From positions 186,001 to 250,000 of the forward strand of contig NZ_SNZR01000011.1 of assembly GCF_004363955.1 (NCBI RefSeq): a DNA stretch of 64,000 nt, read 5' to 3'. The position numbers were made by a program, and so were the translations under genes. A model generated the notes under the pieces. That model was not told the origin of the DNA. It did no database searches and saw only the letters and a program-made list of their open reading frames with translations. The stretch comes from Enterovirga rhinocerotis. GTDB taxonomy: Bacteria; Pseudomonadota; Alphaproteobacteria; Rhizobiales; Beijerinckiaceae. Each line of letters begins with the position of its first letter. Position 1 is the first letter of the stretch. This document shows, piece by piece, positions 42,575 through 50,882 of this stretch.

Positions 42575-45500
42575 TCATGCGGCCGCCGGATGGGTCGCCG
42601 GCGCGACCGTCGCCTCTCCGTGCCGCTTCAGCGGGCGGTTCGATGCGAGCCGCCGCAGCGCGACGTAGAAGACCGGCGTGAGGAACAGGCCGAAGGCGGT
42701 CACGCCGATCATGCCGGCGAAGACCGCGACGCCCATCGCCTGGCGCATCTCCGAGCCCGCGCCCGTCGCGAGGACCAGCGGCAGGACGCCCATGATGAAG
42801 GCGAGCGACGTCATCAGGATCGGGCGCAGCCTGAGCCGGCTCGCCTCGATCGCGGCCTGAACCGGGGTCCGGCCGGCGAATTCGAGCTCGCGCGCGAATT
42901 CCACGATCAGGATCGCGTTCTTGGCCGAGAGCCCGACCAGGACGATGAGGCCGATCTGCGTGAAGACGTTGTTGTCGCCGCCCGACAGCCAGACGCCGGT
43001 CATGGCGGCCAGCAAACCCATGGGGACGATCAGGAGGATCGCGAGCGGCAGGGTGAGGCTCTCGTACTGGGCGGCGAGCACCAGGAAGACGAGCAGGATC
43101 GCGAGCGGGAACACCCAGATCCCGGAATTGCCGGCGATGAACTCCTGATAGGTCAGCTCGGTCCACTCGAAGGCGAAGCCCTTCGGAAGCGTCTCGGCCG
43201 CGATCCGGGCCGCCGCGTCCTGCGCCTGGCCGGACGAATAGCCCGGCGCCGCCCCCGCATTGATGTCGGCCGTGAGGAAGCCGTTATAGCGCATGGCGCG
43301 CTCGGGCCCCGAGGTCTGGCGGACGTTCAGGAGCGCCGACAGCGGCACCATCTCGCCCGAGCCGGCTCTCACCTTGAGCTGCCCCACATCGTCCTGCCGC
43401 GCGCGGAAGGGTGCGTCGGCCTGGACGCGGACCGAGTAGGTGCGGCCGAACCGGTTGAAATCGTTGACGTAGAGCGACCCGAGATAGATCTGCAGGGTAT
43501 CGAAGATGTCCGTCACCGGAATCGCGAGCTGGCGCGCCTTGGTGCGGTCGATATCCGCGAAGAGCTGCGGCACGTTCATCTGGAAGCTCGAGAACAGGCC
43601 TGCGAGTTCCGGCGCCTGCGCGGCCTTGGCCAGAAAGGCCTTGGTCGCCTCGTTCAGCGCCTCGTAGCCGAGACCGGCCCGATCCTGGATCTGGAGCTTG
43701 AACCCGCCGATCGTGCCGAGCCCGTTGACCGGCGGCGGCGGGAACATGGCGATGAACGCCTCCTGGATGCCGCCGAACTTCTGGTTCAGCGACATGGCGA
43801 TGGCGCCCCCGCTGAGCGAGGGCTCCTTGCGCTCGGCGAAAGGCTTCAGGGTCGCGAAGACGATCCCGGAATTGGAGCTGTTGGTGAAGCCGTTGATCGA
43901 CAGGCCCGGAAAGGCGACCGCGCTCTCCACCCCCGGCTCCTTGAGGGCGATCTCGCTCATCTGGCGGATGACGTCCTCGGTCCGGTCGAGCGTCGCACCG
44001 TCGGGAAGCTGGGCGAAGCCGACGAGGTATTGCTTGTCCTGAGCAGGCACGAAGCCGCCCGGAACGCGCTGGAACAGCACCACCGTCAGTCCGACGAGGA
44101 CGAGATAGATCCCCATCATCGCGGCCTTGCGCGAGATGGCCATGCCGACCCCCGTCCCGTAGCTGCCCGAGGCCCAGGCGAAGGCGCGGTTGAAGCGGCG
44201 GAAGAACCAGCCGAGCAGCCAGTCGAGCCCCCGCGTCAGCCGGTCCTTGGGCGCGTGGTGGTCCTGGAGCAGGATCGCCGACAGGGCCGGCGACAGGGTG
44301 AGCGAGTTGATGGCGGAGATGACCGTCGAGATCGCGATCGTCAGGGCGAACTGCTTGTAGAACTGGCCGGTCAGGCCGCTGATGAAGGCGAGCGGCACGA
44401 AGACGGCGACGAGGACGAGTGCGATCGCGACGATGGGTCCGGAGACCTCGCGCATCGCCTGGTAGCTCGCCTCGCGCGGCGAGAGGCCGGCCTCGATGTT
44501 GCGCTCGACGTTCTCGACCACGACGATCGCGTCGTCGACCACGATCCCGATCGCGAGGACGAGGCCGAAGAGGCTGAGCGCGTTGATGGAGAAGCCGAAG
44601 ACGTGCATCACCGCGAAGGTCCCGACGATCGAGACCGGCACGGCGATGAGCGGGATGATCGAGGCGCGCCACGTCTGGAGGAAGAGGATCACGACCAGCA
44701 CGACGAGGGCGACCGCCTCGAGCAGCGTGTGGATCACGGCCTCGATCGAGGCGCGCACGAACTGCGTCGGATCGTAGACGATCCGGTAGTCGATGCCCTC
44801 GGGCATGTTCTCCTTGATCTCGGCCATCGTCCGGCGGACGTTGTCGGAGATCTGGATGGCGTTCGACCCCGGAGACTGCGAGATCGGGATCGCGACGGCG
44901 GATTTGTTGTCGAGCAGCGAGCGCAGCGCGTAATCGGACGCGCCGAGCTCGATCCGGGCGATGTCGCGCAGCCGCGTGATCTCGCCATCCGCCCCCGTCT
45001 TAACGACGATGTCCCCGAACTGCTCCTCGCTGGTCAGGCGCCCCTCCGCGTTGAGGGAGAGCTGGAGGTCGAGCCCCGGAAGGGCGGGCGAGGAGCCGAC
45101 GACGCCCGCCGCGGCCTCGACGTTCTGCGCCCGGATCTCGCGCACGACATCGCCGGCGGAGAGCCCGTGCTCGGCGACCTTCTGCGGATCGAGCCAGATC
45201 CGCATCGAATAATCGCCGGAGCCGAAGAGCTGGACCTGGCCGACCCCGTCGAGCCGAGCCAGCCGGTCCTTCACGTTCAGGACGGCGTAGTTGCGCAGGT
45301 AGGTCATGTCGTAGCGACCGTCCGGCGACAGGAGGTGCACGACCATGGTCAGGTCGGGGGAGCTCTTGATCGTGACGATGCCGAGCTGACGCACGATGGC
45401 GGGCAGGCGCGGCTCGGCCTGGGACACGCGGTTCTGGACGAGCTGCTGGGCCTTGTCGGGATCGGTGCCGAGCTTGAAGGTGACGGTCAGCGTCATGACG

Positions 45501-45763
45501 CCGTCCGTCGTCGCCTGGCTCGACATGTAGAGCATGCCCTCGACGCCGTTGATCTGCTCCTCAATCGGCGTCGCCACCGTCTCGACGATGACCTTCGGGT
45601 TCGCGCCCGGATAGGTCGCCCGGACGACGACCGAGGGCGGCACCACGTCCGGATATTCGGAGATCGGCATCGCGAAGAGCGCGAGGAGGCCGCCGAGGAA
45701 GATCAGCACCGACAGCACGCCGGCGAAGATCGGCCGGTCGATGAAGAATTTCGAGAAGGTCAT
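42575..45763 (-). CDS. RND multidrug efflux permease (HAE1/AcrB family)
   Basis: A 1062-residue inner-membrane pump protomer with 12 segments and two large periplasmic loops. Proton-relay aspartates lie in AIGIVVDDAIVVVENVERN; the N-terminus is FSKFFIDRPIFAGVLSVLIFLGG. The C-terminal half contains VYVNDFNRFGRTYSVRVQAD and GLSAKNAILIVEFARE. It exports drugs, dyes or solvents with the adaptor encoded just upstream. No outer-membrane channel gene is adjacent. Confidence 0.95.
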   Translation of the reverse strand: MTFSKFFIDRPIFAGVLSVLIFLGGLLALFAMPISEYPDVVPPSVVVRATYPGANPKVIVETVATPIEEQINGVEGMLYMSSQATTDGVMTLTVTFKLGTDPDKAQQLVQNRVSQAEPRLPAIVRQLGIVTIKSSPDLTMVVHLLSPDGRYDMTYLRNYAVLNVKDRLARLDGVGQVQLFGSGDYSMRIWLDPQKVAEHGLSAGDVVREIRAQNVEAAAGVVGSSPALPGLDLQLSLNAEGRLTSEEQFGDIVVKTGADGEITRLRDIARIELGASDYALRSLLDNKSAVAIPISQSPGSNAIQISDNVRRTMAEIKENMPEGIDYRIVYDPTQFVRASIEAVIHTLLEAVALVVLVVILFLQTWRASIIPLIAVPVSIVGTFAVMHVFGFSINALSLFGLVLAIGIVVDDAIVVVENVERNIEAGLSPREASYQAMREVSGPIVAIALVLVAVFVPLAFISGLTGQFYKQFALTIAISTVISAINSLTLSPALSAILLQDHHAPKDRLTRGLDWLLGWFFRRFNRAFAWASGSYGTGVGMAISRKAAMMGIYLVLVGLTVVLFQRVPGGFVPAQDKQYLVGFAQLPDGATLDRTEDVIRQMSEIALKEPGVESAVAFPGLSINGFTNSSNSGIVFATLKPFAERKEPSLSGGAIAMSLNQKFGGIQEAFIAMFPPPPVNGLGTIGGFKLQIQDRAGLGYEALNEATKAFLAKAAQAPELAGLFSSFQMNVPQLFADIDRTKARQLAIPVTDIFDTLQIYLGSLYVNDFNRFGRTYSVRVQADAPFRARQDDVGQLKVRAGSGEMVPLSALLNVRQTSGPERAMRYNGFLTADINAGAAPGYSSGQAQDAAARIAAETLPKGFAFEWTELTYQEFIAGNSGIWVFPLAILLVFLVLAAQYESLTLPLAILLIVPMGLLAAMTGVWLSGGDNNVFTQIGLIVLVGLSAKNAILIVEFARELEFAGRTPVQAAIEASRLRLRPILMTSLAFIMGVLPLVLATGAGSEMRQAMGVAVFAGMIGVTAFGLFLTPVFYVALRRLASNRPLKRHGEATVAPATHPAAA

Positions 45764-45855
45764 GCCGCCTCCAAGGGCGCAGGAAGTCGTTCGCGCTCAA
45801 GGCGCGGTCGTCGGGAATTCTGTCGGCGGTCGTCGCGAACCGCCGGTGGGACGGA

Positions 45856-47100
45856 TCAGCGCTGCGCGAGCTGGCCCGGCTTGCCGCCGGGACCCGGCCG
45901 AGCCCCCATCGCGGCCGTCTGGGCCTGGACGAGGGCGCCGGGCCGCACCCGCTGGAGGCCGTTCACGACGATCCTCTCGCCCGCCTTGAGCCCGGAGGTC
46001 ACGATGCGGAGCCCTTCGACCGCGCGCCCGAGCGTGACTGCGCGGAAGGTCGCCCGGCTGTCGTCGCCGACGACGAGGACGAACTTCTTGTCCTGATCGG
46101 TGCCGACGGCCCGCTCGTCGACGAGAAGGACGGGTTCCGGCTTCGCCTGGCCGAGGCGCATGCGCGCGAACTGGCCGGGAATGAGACGTCCGTCGCCATT
46201 GGCGAAGACCGCCCGGACGCGAATGGTGCCGGTGCGCGCATCCACCTTGTTATCGATGAACTGGAGCCTGCCCTGGACGACCGAACCGTCCGAGGTCGTC
46301 ATCTCGACCGGGATCCGATCGATCCGCCCCCGGCCGCCGCTCTTCTCGGTGATCGACGCGAGGGCGCGCAGCACGATGCCCTCGTCGGCATCGAAGCTGG
46401 AATAGATCGGGTCGACCGAGACGATGGTCGTCAGGACCGGGCCGGCCGTCCCGACCGGTACGAGATTGCCCGTCGTGATTTCGCGCCGCCCCGCCCGGCC
46501 GCCGACCGCGGCACGAACCTCGGTCCAGCGCAGATTGAGCCGCGCGACGTCGAGCGCCGCCTTCGAGGCTTCGAGGCTCGCCGAGGCCTCCTTGAAGGCG
46601 TTGGAGCGGCTGTCGAGATCGCGCGCGGTGACGACCCGCTCGCCCCAGAGCTGGCGGCCGCGATCGAGGTCGCTGCTCGTCAATGCGAGCCGCGCCTCCA
46701 CACCGGCGACCTGGGCTTCGAGCCGCCTGACCTCGGCGGCATAGGGGGCCGGGTCTATCGTCACCAGCAATTCGCCGGCCTTGACGATGTCGCCTTCCGT
46801 GAAGTGGACCTCCTGGATCGCCCCGGCGACGCGCGCCCGGACATCGACCCGGTCGATCGCCTCGAGGCGCCCCGAGAATTCGTCCCAGATGATCGCGGTC
46901 CGAGCATCCAGCGTGGCGACTGTGACCGGCACGGCCTGCTCCGGCGCCGGCGCGGTCGCCGCCTGGCCGGCGGGGATCAGCCATTGCGGCGAGACGTGAT
47001 AGGCGCCGGCTGCCACGCCGCCGATCGCCATGGCGATGGCCGAGTATCGAAGCGCGGATTTGAGGGGGGAACGAGGAAGGCTCACGGCCGTCTCCGACAT
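45856..47100 (-). CDS. RND efflux periplasmic adaptor (MexE-like)
   Basis: A 414-residue membrane-fusion protein: N-terminal membrane anchor (YSAIAMAIGGVAAGAYHV), barrel-sandwich start VDVRARVAGAIQEVHFTEGDIVKAGELL, a coiled-coil hairpin, and C-terminal beta domains (LIPGQFARMRL, GLKAGERIVVNGLQRVRPG). It links the pump to an outer-membrane channel. It is first in the two-gene operon and divergent from a TetR regulator gene 89 bases away. Confidence 0.92.
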   Translation of the reverse strand: MSETAVSLPRSPLKSALRYSAIAMAIGGVAAGAYHVSPQWLIPAGQAATAPAPEQAVPVTVATLDARTAIIWDEFSGRLEAIDRVDVRARVAGAIQEVHFTEGDIVKAGELLVTIDPAPYAAEVRRLEAQVAGVEARLALTSSDLDRGRQLWGERVVTARDLDSRSNAFKEASASLEASKAALDVARLNLRWTEVRAAVGGRAGRREITTGNLVPVGTAGPVLTTIVSVDPIYSSFDADEGIVLRALASITEKSGGRGRIDRIPVEMTTSDGSVVQGRLQFIDNKVDARTGTIRVRAVFANGDGRLIPGQFARMRLGQAKPEPVLLVDERAVGTDQDKKFVLVVGDDSRATFRAVTLGRAVEGLRIVTSGLKAGERIVVNGLQRVRPGALVQAQTAAMGARPGPGGKPGQLAQR

Positions 47101-47102
47101 TC

Positions 47103-47170
47103 GTATCGTTCGCTACAGATGTCGCCCTCGACGCCGGGCGTCAAGTGCCTTATTTAATTTTCGCTACAGA
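47103..47170. promoter_or_regulatory. candidate TetR operator region of the RND operon
   Basis: TTCGCTACAGA occurs twice (47109-47119 and 47160-47170) between the divergent adaptor and TetR genes. The first copy is part of an imperfect palindrome GTATCG-TT-CGCTAC (47103-47116). The repeats probably mark the binding sites that control both directions. Confidence 0.5.
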
Positions 47171-47189
47171 ATGAAAAAGGTGTTCGACC

Positions 47190-47786
47190 ATGGCGATGGG
47201 ACGGCCTCGGTCCTTCGATATGGACAAGGCCCTCGATGAGGCGATGGAGGTTTTCTGGCGCCACGGCTACGACGGCGCCAGCATCGCCGAACTCACCAAG
47301 GCGATGGGGATCAAACCGCCCAGCCTCTATGCCGCCTTCGGCAACAAGGAGGGGCTGCTCAAAGCCGCACTCGACCATTACACGGTCCGGCATGGCGAGC
47401 ATATGAGCTGGGTTCTGGCGGGTGCGACGGCGCACGAGGTCGCCGAGCGGTTTCTCACGAGCACGGCGGACAGCCATACCGAGCCGGGCAAGCCGCCCGG
47501 CTGTCTTCTCGTGCAGGGTGGTCTGGTCTGCGGAGCGGGGTCCGAAAACGTGCCGTTCGAATTCGCGACGCGACGTGATCAGGTCGAGGCGAGCCTCCGC
47601 GAACGGTTCGCCCGCGCCAAGAGCGACGGCGATCTGCCCGACGATTGCGATCCCTCGGCCCTCGCCCGGTTTCTCGCCTGCATCACGTCTGGGATGGGGG
47701 TCATGGCCTCCTCCGGGGCCGATCGGGAGGCGCTGCGGCAGGTGGCGCGGGTTGCCCTCTCCGCCTTTCCGAACGCGGCGGGTTGA
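47190..47786 (+). CDS. TetR family repressor of the divergent RND pump
   Basis: A 198-residue regulator: N-terminal GRPRSFDMDKALDEAMEVFWRHGYDGASIAELTKAMGIKPPSLYAAFGNKEGLL holds the TetR helix-turn-helix. The C-terminal effector domain (TetR_C type, with PPGCLLVQGG) is of the kind often paired with RND pumps. Its divergent position and the shared repeats argue that it represses the adaptor-pump operon and itself. Confidence 0.88.
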   Translation: MAMGRPRSFDMDKALDEAMEVFWRHGYDGASIAELTKAMGIKPPSLYAAFGNKEGLLKAALDHYTVRHGEHMSWVLAGATAHEVAERFLTSTADSHTEPGKPPGCLLVQGGLVCGAGSENVPFEFATRRDQVEASLRERFARAKSDGDLPDDCDPSALARFLACITSGMGVMASSGADREALRQVARVALSAFPNAAG

Positions 47787-47830
47787 GCAACAGCCCTAAG
47801 GGCGCGACGCGGTCCGGCTCGTTCGCCGTG

Positions 47831-48088
47831 TCAATTGCCCGGGACCTTCAGTTCCTCGATTCGGGAGACGACGAAGTCGAAGGTCTTCGTGTCTTCCATG
47901 ATCGCCATGTCGATGTCGCCGTGCCTCAGCGAGGCCAGCAGATTATCCTTGAAGTCCTGTGCAGATGCGGTGCCGTTATGCTCGGCAATGTATTTCGTGG
48001 CGTGATCCAGGCATAGATAGAGAGCGTTCATGACGATCTTGATCTGCTCGATATTCACACCGCTCGTATCGACATCGCTGTCGGCCAT
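47831..48088 (-). CDS. hypothetical 85-residue protein
   Basis: Not recognised. Soluble, acidic and mostly helical (IEQIKIVMNALYLCLDHATKYIAEHNG, then SLRHGDIDMAIMEDTKTFDFVVSRIEELKVPGN), with no signal peptide. Lower GC than its neighbours at third positions in places. It stands alone between two TetR genes. Confidence 0.6.
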   Translation of the reverse strand: MADSDVDTSGVNIEQIKIVMNALYLCLDHATKYIAEHNGTASAQDFKDNLLASLRHGDIDMAIMEDTKTFDFVVSRIEELKVPGN

Positions 48089-48234
48089 TTCGTCGCTCCG
48101 CTGAGGTTTCGACCCTTCCGTTCAGCGGGTTCAATGCGGGACTTCGGATTCTGGTTCCTGGACCGGCCCATTCTCCGCCCCGGAAAAGCCGATCAGGACT
48201 CGGTCGCCCGTGAGGATGCCGGCCCCGGATGCCC

Positions 48235-48834
48235 TCAGGCCGGGGCTCGATCAGCCTGCGCCTCTGGAGAACGCGCCGCCAGTTCCGCCCTGACCAGCGC
48301 CTCGGCGGCATGGCCGGCAAGCTCCATGTAGCTCGGGTCGCGATTGAGCAGGACGACCGAGAACGAGCCGTCGAGGAGCAGCCTGATCTGCCGGGACAGC
48401 ACGTCGGCGTCGGTGACGCCCGCCGGTTCGAGGTGCCGGCCGAGCCATTCCTCGAAACGCGTCTTGTGCAGGTTCGCCGCCTTCAGGGCCGGATGGCCGG
48501 GCATCGCGACGAGCTCGGCCGCCGTCCGAAGAAAGCCGCATCCCCTCCATTTCGGGCTCCGGGCCGAGGCGGCGAGGTTCACGAAGAGCGCGCGGACCTT
48601 CGTCGCGGCATCGCCTTCCGCCTCGCCGAACCACCGCTCGAAGGTGTCGAGATTGGGCTGGTCGCGTCCGGCCAGATAGGCTTCGACCAGATCGTCCTTG
48701 CTCTTGAAGTGGTAGTAGAGGGAGCGCTTGGTGATGCCCGCCTTGTCCGCGATCGCGTCCACGCTCACGGAGCGGATGCCCTCCTTGTAGAAGAGCGACG
48801 CCGCCGCCTTGACGATCTTCTCTCGGGTCGACAC
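48235..48834 (-). CDS. TetR family transcriptional regulator
   Basis: A 199-residue regulator starting at GTG 48834 (STREKIVKAAASLFYKEGIRSVSVDAIADKAGITKRSLYYHFKSKDDL, the TetR helix-turn-helix). The effector domain contains CGFLRTAAELVAMPGHPA. A 34-base palindrome lies 11 bases upstream of its start, and an alpha/beta hydrolase gene is transcribed divergently. Autoregulation and control of the hydrolase are likely. Confidence 0.87.
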   Translation of the reverse strand: MSTREKIVKAAASLFYKEGIRSVSVDAIADKAGITKRSLYYHFKSKDDLVEAYLAGRDQPNLDTFERWFGEAEGDAATKVRALFVNLAASARSPKWRGCGFLRTAAELVAMPGHPALKAANLHKTRFEEWLGRHLEPAGVTDADVLSRQIRLLLDGSFSVVLLNRDPSYMELAGHAAEALVRAELAARSPEAQADRAPA

Positions 48835-48845
48835 CGTCCAGCCAC

Positions 48846-48879
48846 CCCAATGTATACCGACTAGTGAATATACATTGGG
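48846..48879. promoter_or_regulatory. 34-base TetR-type palindromic operator
   Basis: Perfect 11-base arms CCCAATGTATA (48846-48856) and TATACATTGGG (48869-48879), with a central ACTAGT palindrome at 48860-48865 sharing the same axis. Only the 3 base pairs between arm and centre break the symmetry. GCCACC and GGTGGC extend it outward with a one-base offset. It lies between the divergent TetR and hydrolase genes. Confidence 0.75.
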
Positions 48880-48927
48880 CGGTGGCTGCGCACAATCGAT
48901 CCCGTGGCGGAGGCGGGATGACGCGGC

Positions 48928-49830
48928 ATGGTCGTGGTCCGGGAGCAGGTGCTTGAGCTGGAATGCCGGGACGGCGTCCGGCTGCGGGGGCACGTCTGGC
49001 AGGGCGACGCGGAGGCCGGTCTCGGCACGGTGATCGTCAATCCGGCGACGGGCGTCGCGGCGCGCTATTATCACCGCTATGCGCGCTTCCTCGCCGAGGC
49101 CGGCTTTCGCGTCCTGACCTACGATTATCGCGGGATCGGCGCATCGCGGCCGCGCTCGCTGAGAGGGCTCTCGTATCGCTGGCGTGACTGGGGCGAGCAG
49201 GATTTCGATGCCGCCTTGCGCGTCGTGCTCTCGCGAGAGGGGGAAGGCCCGGTCCAGGTCGTCGGTCACTCGATCGGCGGCTTCCTGCCGGGCTTCTCCC
49301 CATCCGCCCATCGGATCGACCGGATGCTGACTATCGGTGCCCAATACGCCTATTGGCGCGACTACGCGGAACCGCATCGCGCCCGGCTCTTCTGGAAGTG
49401 GCATGTCGCGATGCCCGCGCTGACCGCGATCTGCGGGTATTTCCCCGGACGGCGTCTCGGCTGGCTGGAGGACCTGCCGGCCGGCGTCGCGAACGAATGG
49501 AGCTTCCGTGGCCGCCGGATGGAACGGAGCTATCCCACGCAGGAGAGGGCGGAGATCCTCTCCCGCTTCGCGTCCTTCAGCGGCGCGATCCTGGCGGTCG
49601 GCGTCAGCGACGATGAGATCGCCTCGCCCCGCGCGATCGACCGGGCTCTCGGCTATTACCGCTCGGCCGGGACGACGCATGTTCTCGTCACGCCGCCCGA
49701 TTTCGGCATGGAGGCGATCGGCCATTTCGGCCTGTTCCACGACCGGCACCGGGACGGCTTCTGGACGCAGTCTCTCCGCTGGCTGCGCGAGGGCCGAAAT
49801 CCCTGGTCCTTCGCGACCCTCCCATCTTGA
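48928..49830 (+). CDS. alpha/beta-fold hydrolase, divergent from TetR
   Basis: A 300-residue serine hydrolase: VIVNPATGVAARYYHRYARFLAEAGFRVLTYDYRGIGAS, nucleophile elbow VGHSIGG, and a late His in EAIGHFGLFHDRHRDGFW. Cytoplasmic, with no signal peptide. The long palindrome upstream indicates TetR control. Substrate unknown. Confidence 0.82.
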   Translation: MVVVREQVLELECRDGVRLRGHVWQGDAEAGLGTVIVNPATGVAARYYHRYARFLAEAGFRVLTYDYRGIGASRPRSLRGLSYRWRDWGEQDFDAALRVVLSREGEGPVQVVGHSIGGFLPGFSPSAHRIDRMLTIGAQYAYWRDYAEPHRARLFWKWHVAMPALTAICGYFPGRRLGWLEDLPAGVANEWSFRGRRMERSYPTQERAEILSRFASFSGAILAVGVSDDEIASPRAIDRALGYYRSAGTTHVLVTPPDFGMEAIGHFGLFHDRHRDGFWTQSLRWLREGRNPWSFATLPS

Positions 49831-49857
49831 GGCCGCATCGTTCGAAGCCCGGGGGCC

Positions 49858-50751
49858 TCAGCGGACCGGCGGGCGAAATGCGGCGATCATGCCGATCGTC
49901 ACGAGCGCGACGCCGATCACGGCCGCCGTGCCGGGAACTTCCCCGAGCAGGACGAGGCCGCCGACCAGGGCGAGCGCCGGAACGGCGGCGGTGAAGAGTG
50001 ACACCTGCTCGGGCCCGAGCAGCACGACGGCTCGCGTATAGACGAAGACGGATCCGGCCCCGATCACCGCCCCCTGGAACGCCCCCTGAACCAGGATATC
50101 CCACCAGCCTGCCTCGAACAGCATCTTCCCCGGCAGCATCAGGTAGATCGGAAGGAAGACGACCGCCGATGTCGTGGTGACGATGGCGGCGGCCTGAAGG
50201 GCCGAGAGGCCGAGCCGACGGACATACAGGCCGTATCCCGACCAGCAGAACGAGGCTCCGATCAGGCAGAGATCGCCGACCAGCATCCAGTCGCCGCCGG
50301 AGACGCGCCCATCCCAGGCCATGGCCGCCACGCCGGCCGCGATGATGGCAAGGCCGACGCCTTGGCCGACGCGCGAGCGCGGCAGGCGGAACAGCCAGAT
50401 CAGGACGGCGGTTGTCAGCGCGAGCGTTCCGTGGATCAGAACCCCGCCGTGGCTCGACGGCGTCAATGCGAACCCGGCATAGGCGAGCAATGCGAAGCCC
50501 AGCCCGCCGAGGGTCGCAAGCACGAGGACCTGGCCGGGCCGGATTCCGCCGAAGCCGTGGCCGAGGAGGAGGGGAGCGAGCAGGATCGCTCCGACGCCGA
50601 ACCGCAGCGCGGCGATGTCGAGGAGCGTCAGCGCCGTCGACAGCCCGGCGCGTGAGACGAGCACGAAACCGGCGAAGAGCAGCACGACCATCGAGGCATA
50701 GACTGCTCCCCGCCTCTGGTCCTGCCTCGAGATCCCGCCATCGCCGACCAT
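49858..50751 (-). CDS. EamA/DMT family transporter
   Basis: A 297-residue inner-membrane protein of about ten segments arranged as two EamA repeats; the second ends AAVPALALVGGLVLLGEVPGTAAVIGVALVTIGM, the usual DMT signature. It exports metabolites or drugs of unknown identity. A short inverted repeat lies upstream of its start at 50803-50820. Confidence 0.87.
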   Translation of the reverse strand: MVGDGGISRQDQRRGAVYASMVVLLFAGFVLVSRAGLSTALTLLDIAALRFGVGAILLAPLLLGHGFGGIRPGQVLVLATLGGLGFALLAYAGFALTPSSHGGVLIHGTLALTTAVLIWLFRLPRSRVGQGVGLAIIAAGVAAMAWDGRVSGGDWMLVGDLCLIGASFCWSGYGLYVRRLGLSALQAAAIVTTTSAVVFLPIYLMLPGKMLFEAGWWDILVQGAFQGAVIGAGSVFVYTRAVVLLGPEQVSLFTAAVPALALVGGLVLLGEVPGTAAVIGVALVTIGMIAAFRPPVR

Positions 50752-50802
50752 CCATCCCCCCGTCTCAGGCGGGGGCGACCATAGGGGCAGCCGGGCAGAG
50801 GG

Positions 50803-50820
50803 ATACTCACTGTCGAGTAT
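50803..50820. promoter_or_regulatory. short inverted repeat upstream of the EamA gene
   Basis: ATACTC (50803-50808) and GAGTAT (50815-50820) with a 6-base spacer, about 50 bases upstream of the EamA start. A regulator site is possible; no regulator gene is adjacent. Confidence 0.3.
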
Positions 50821-50882
50821 ACCTGGCTGACGACCGGCGATGCGGCCAGCGGCGGGCGGCCGAGCGCCGGCCTACGATCGGA

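Noticed and set aside
41879-46096. A 1405-codon open frame on the + strand across the RND pump genes
   Set aside because: It is antisense to the clearly conserved RND permease and adaptor and has a low-complexity Arg/Asp/Gly-rich composition, typical of a shadow frame in GC-rich DNA.
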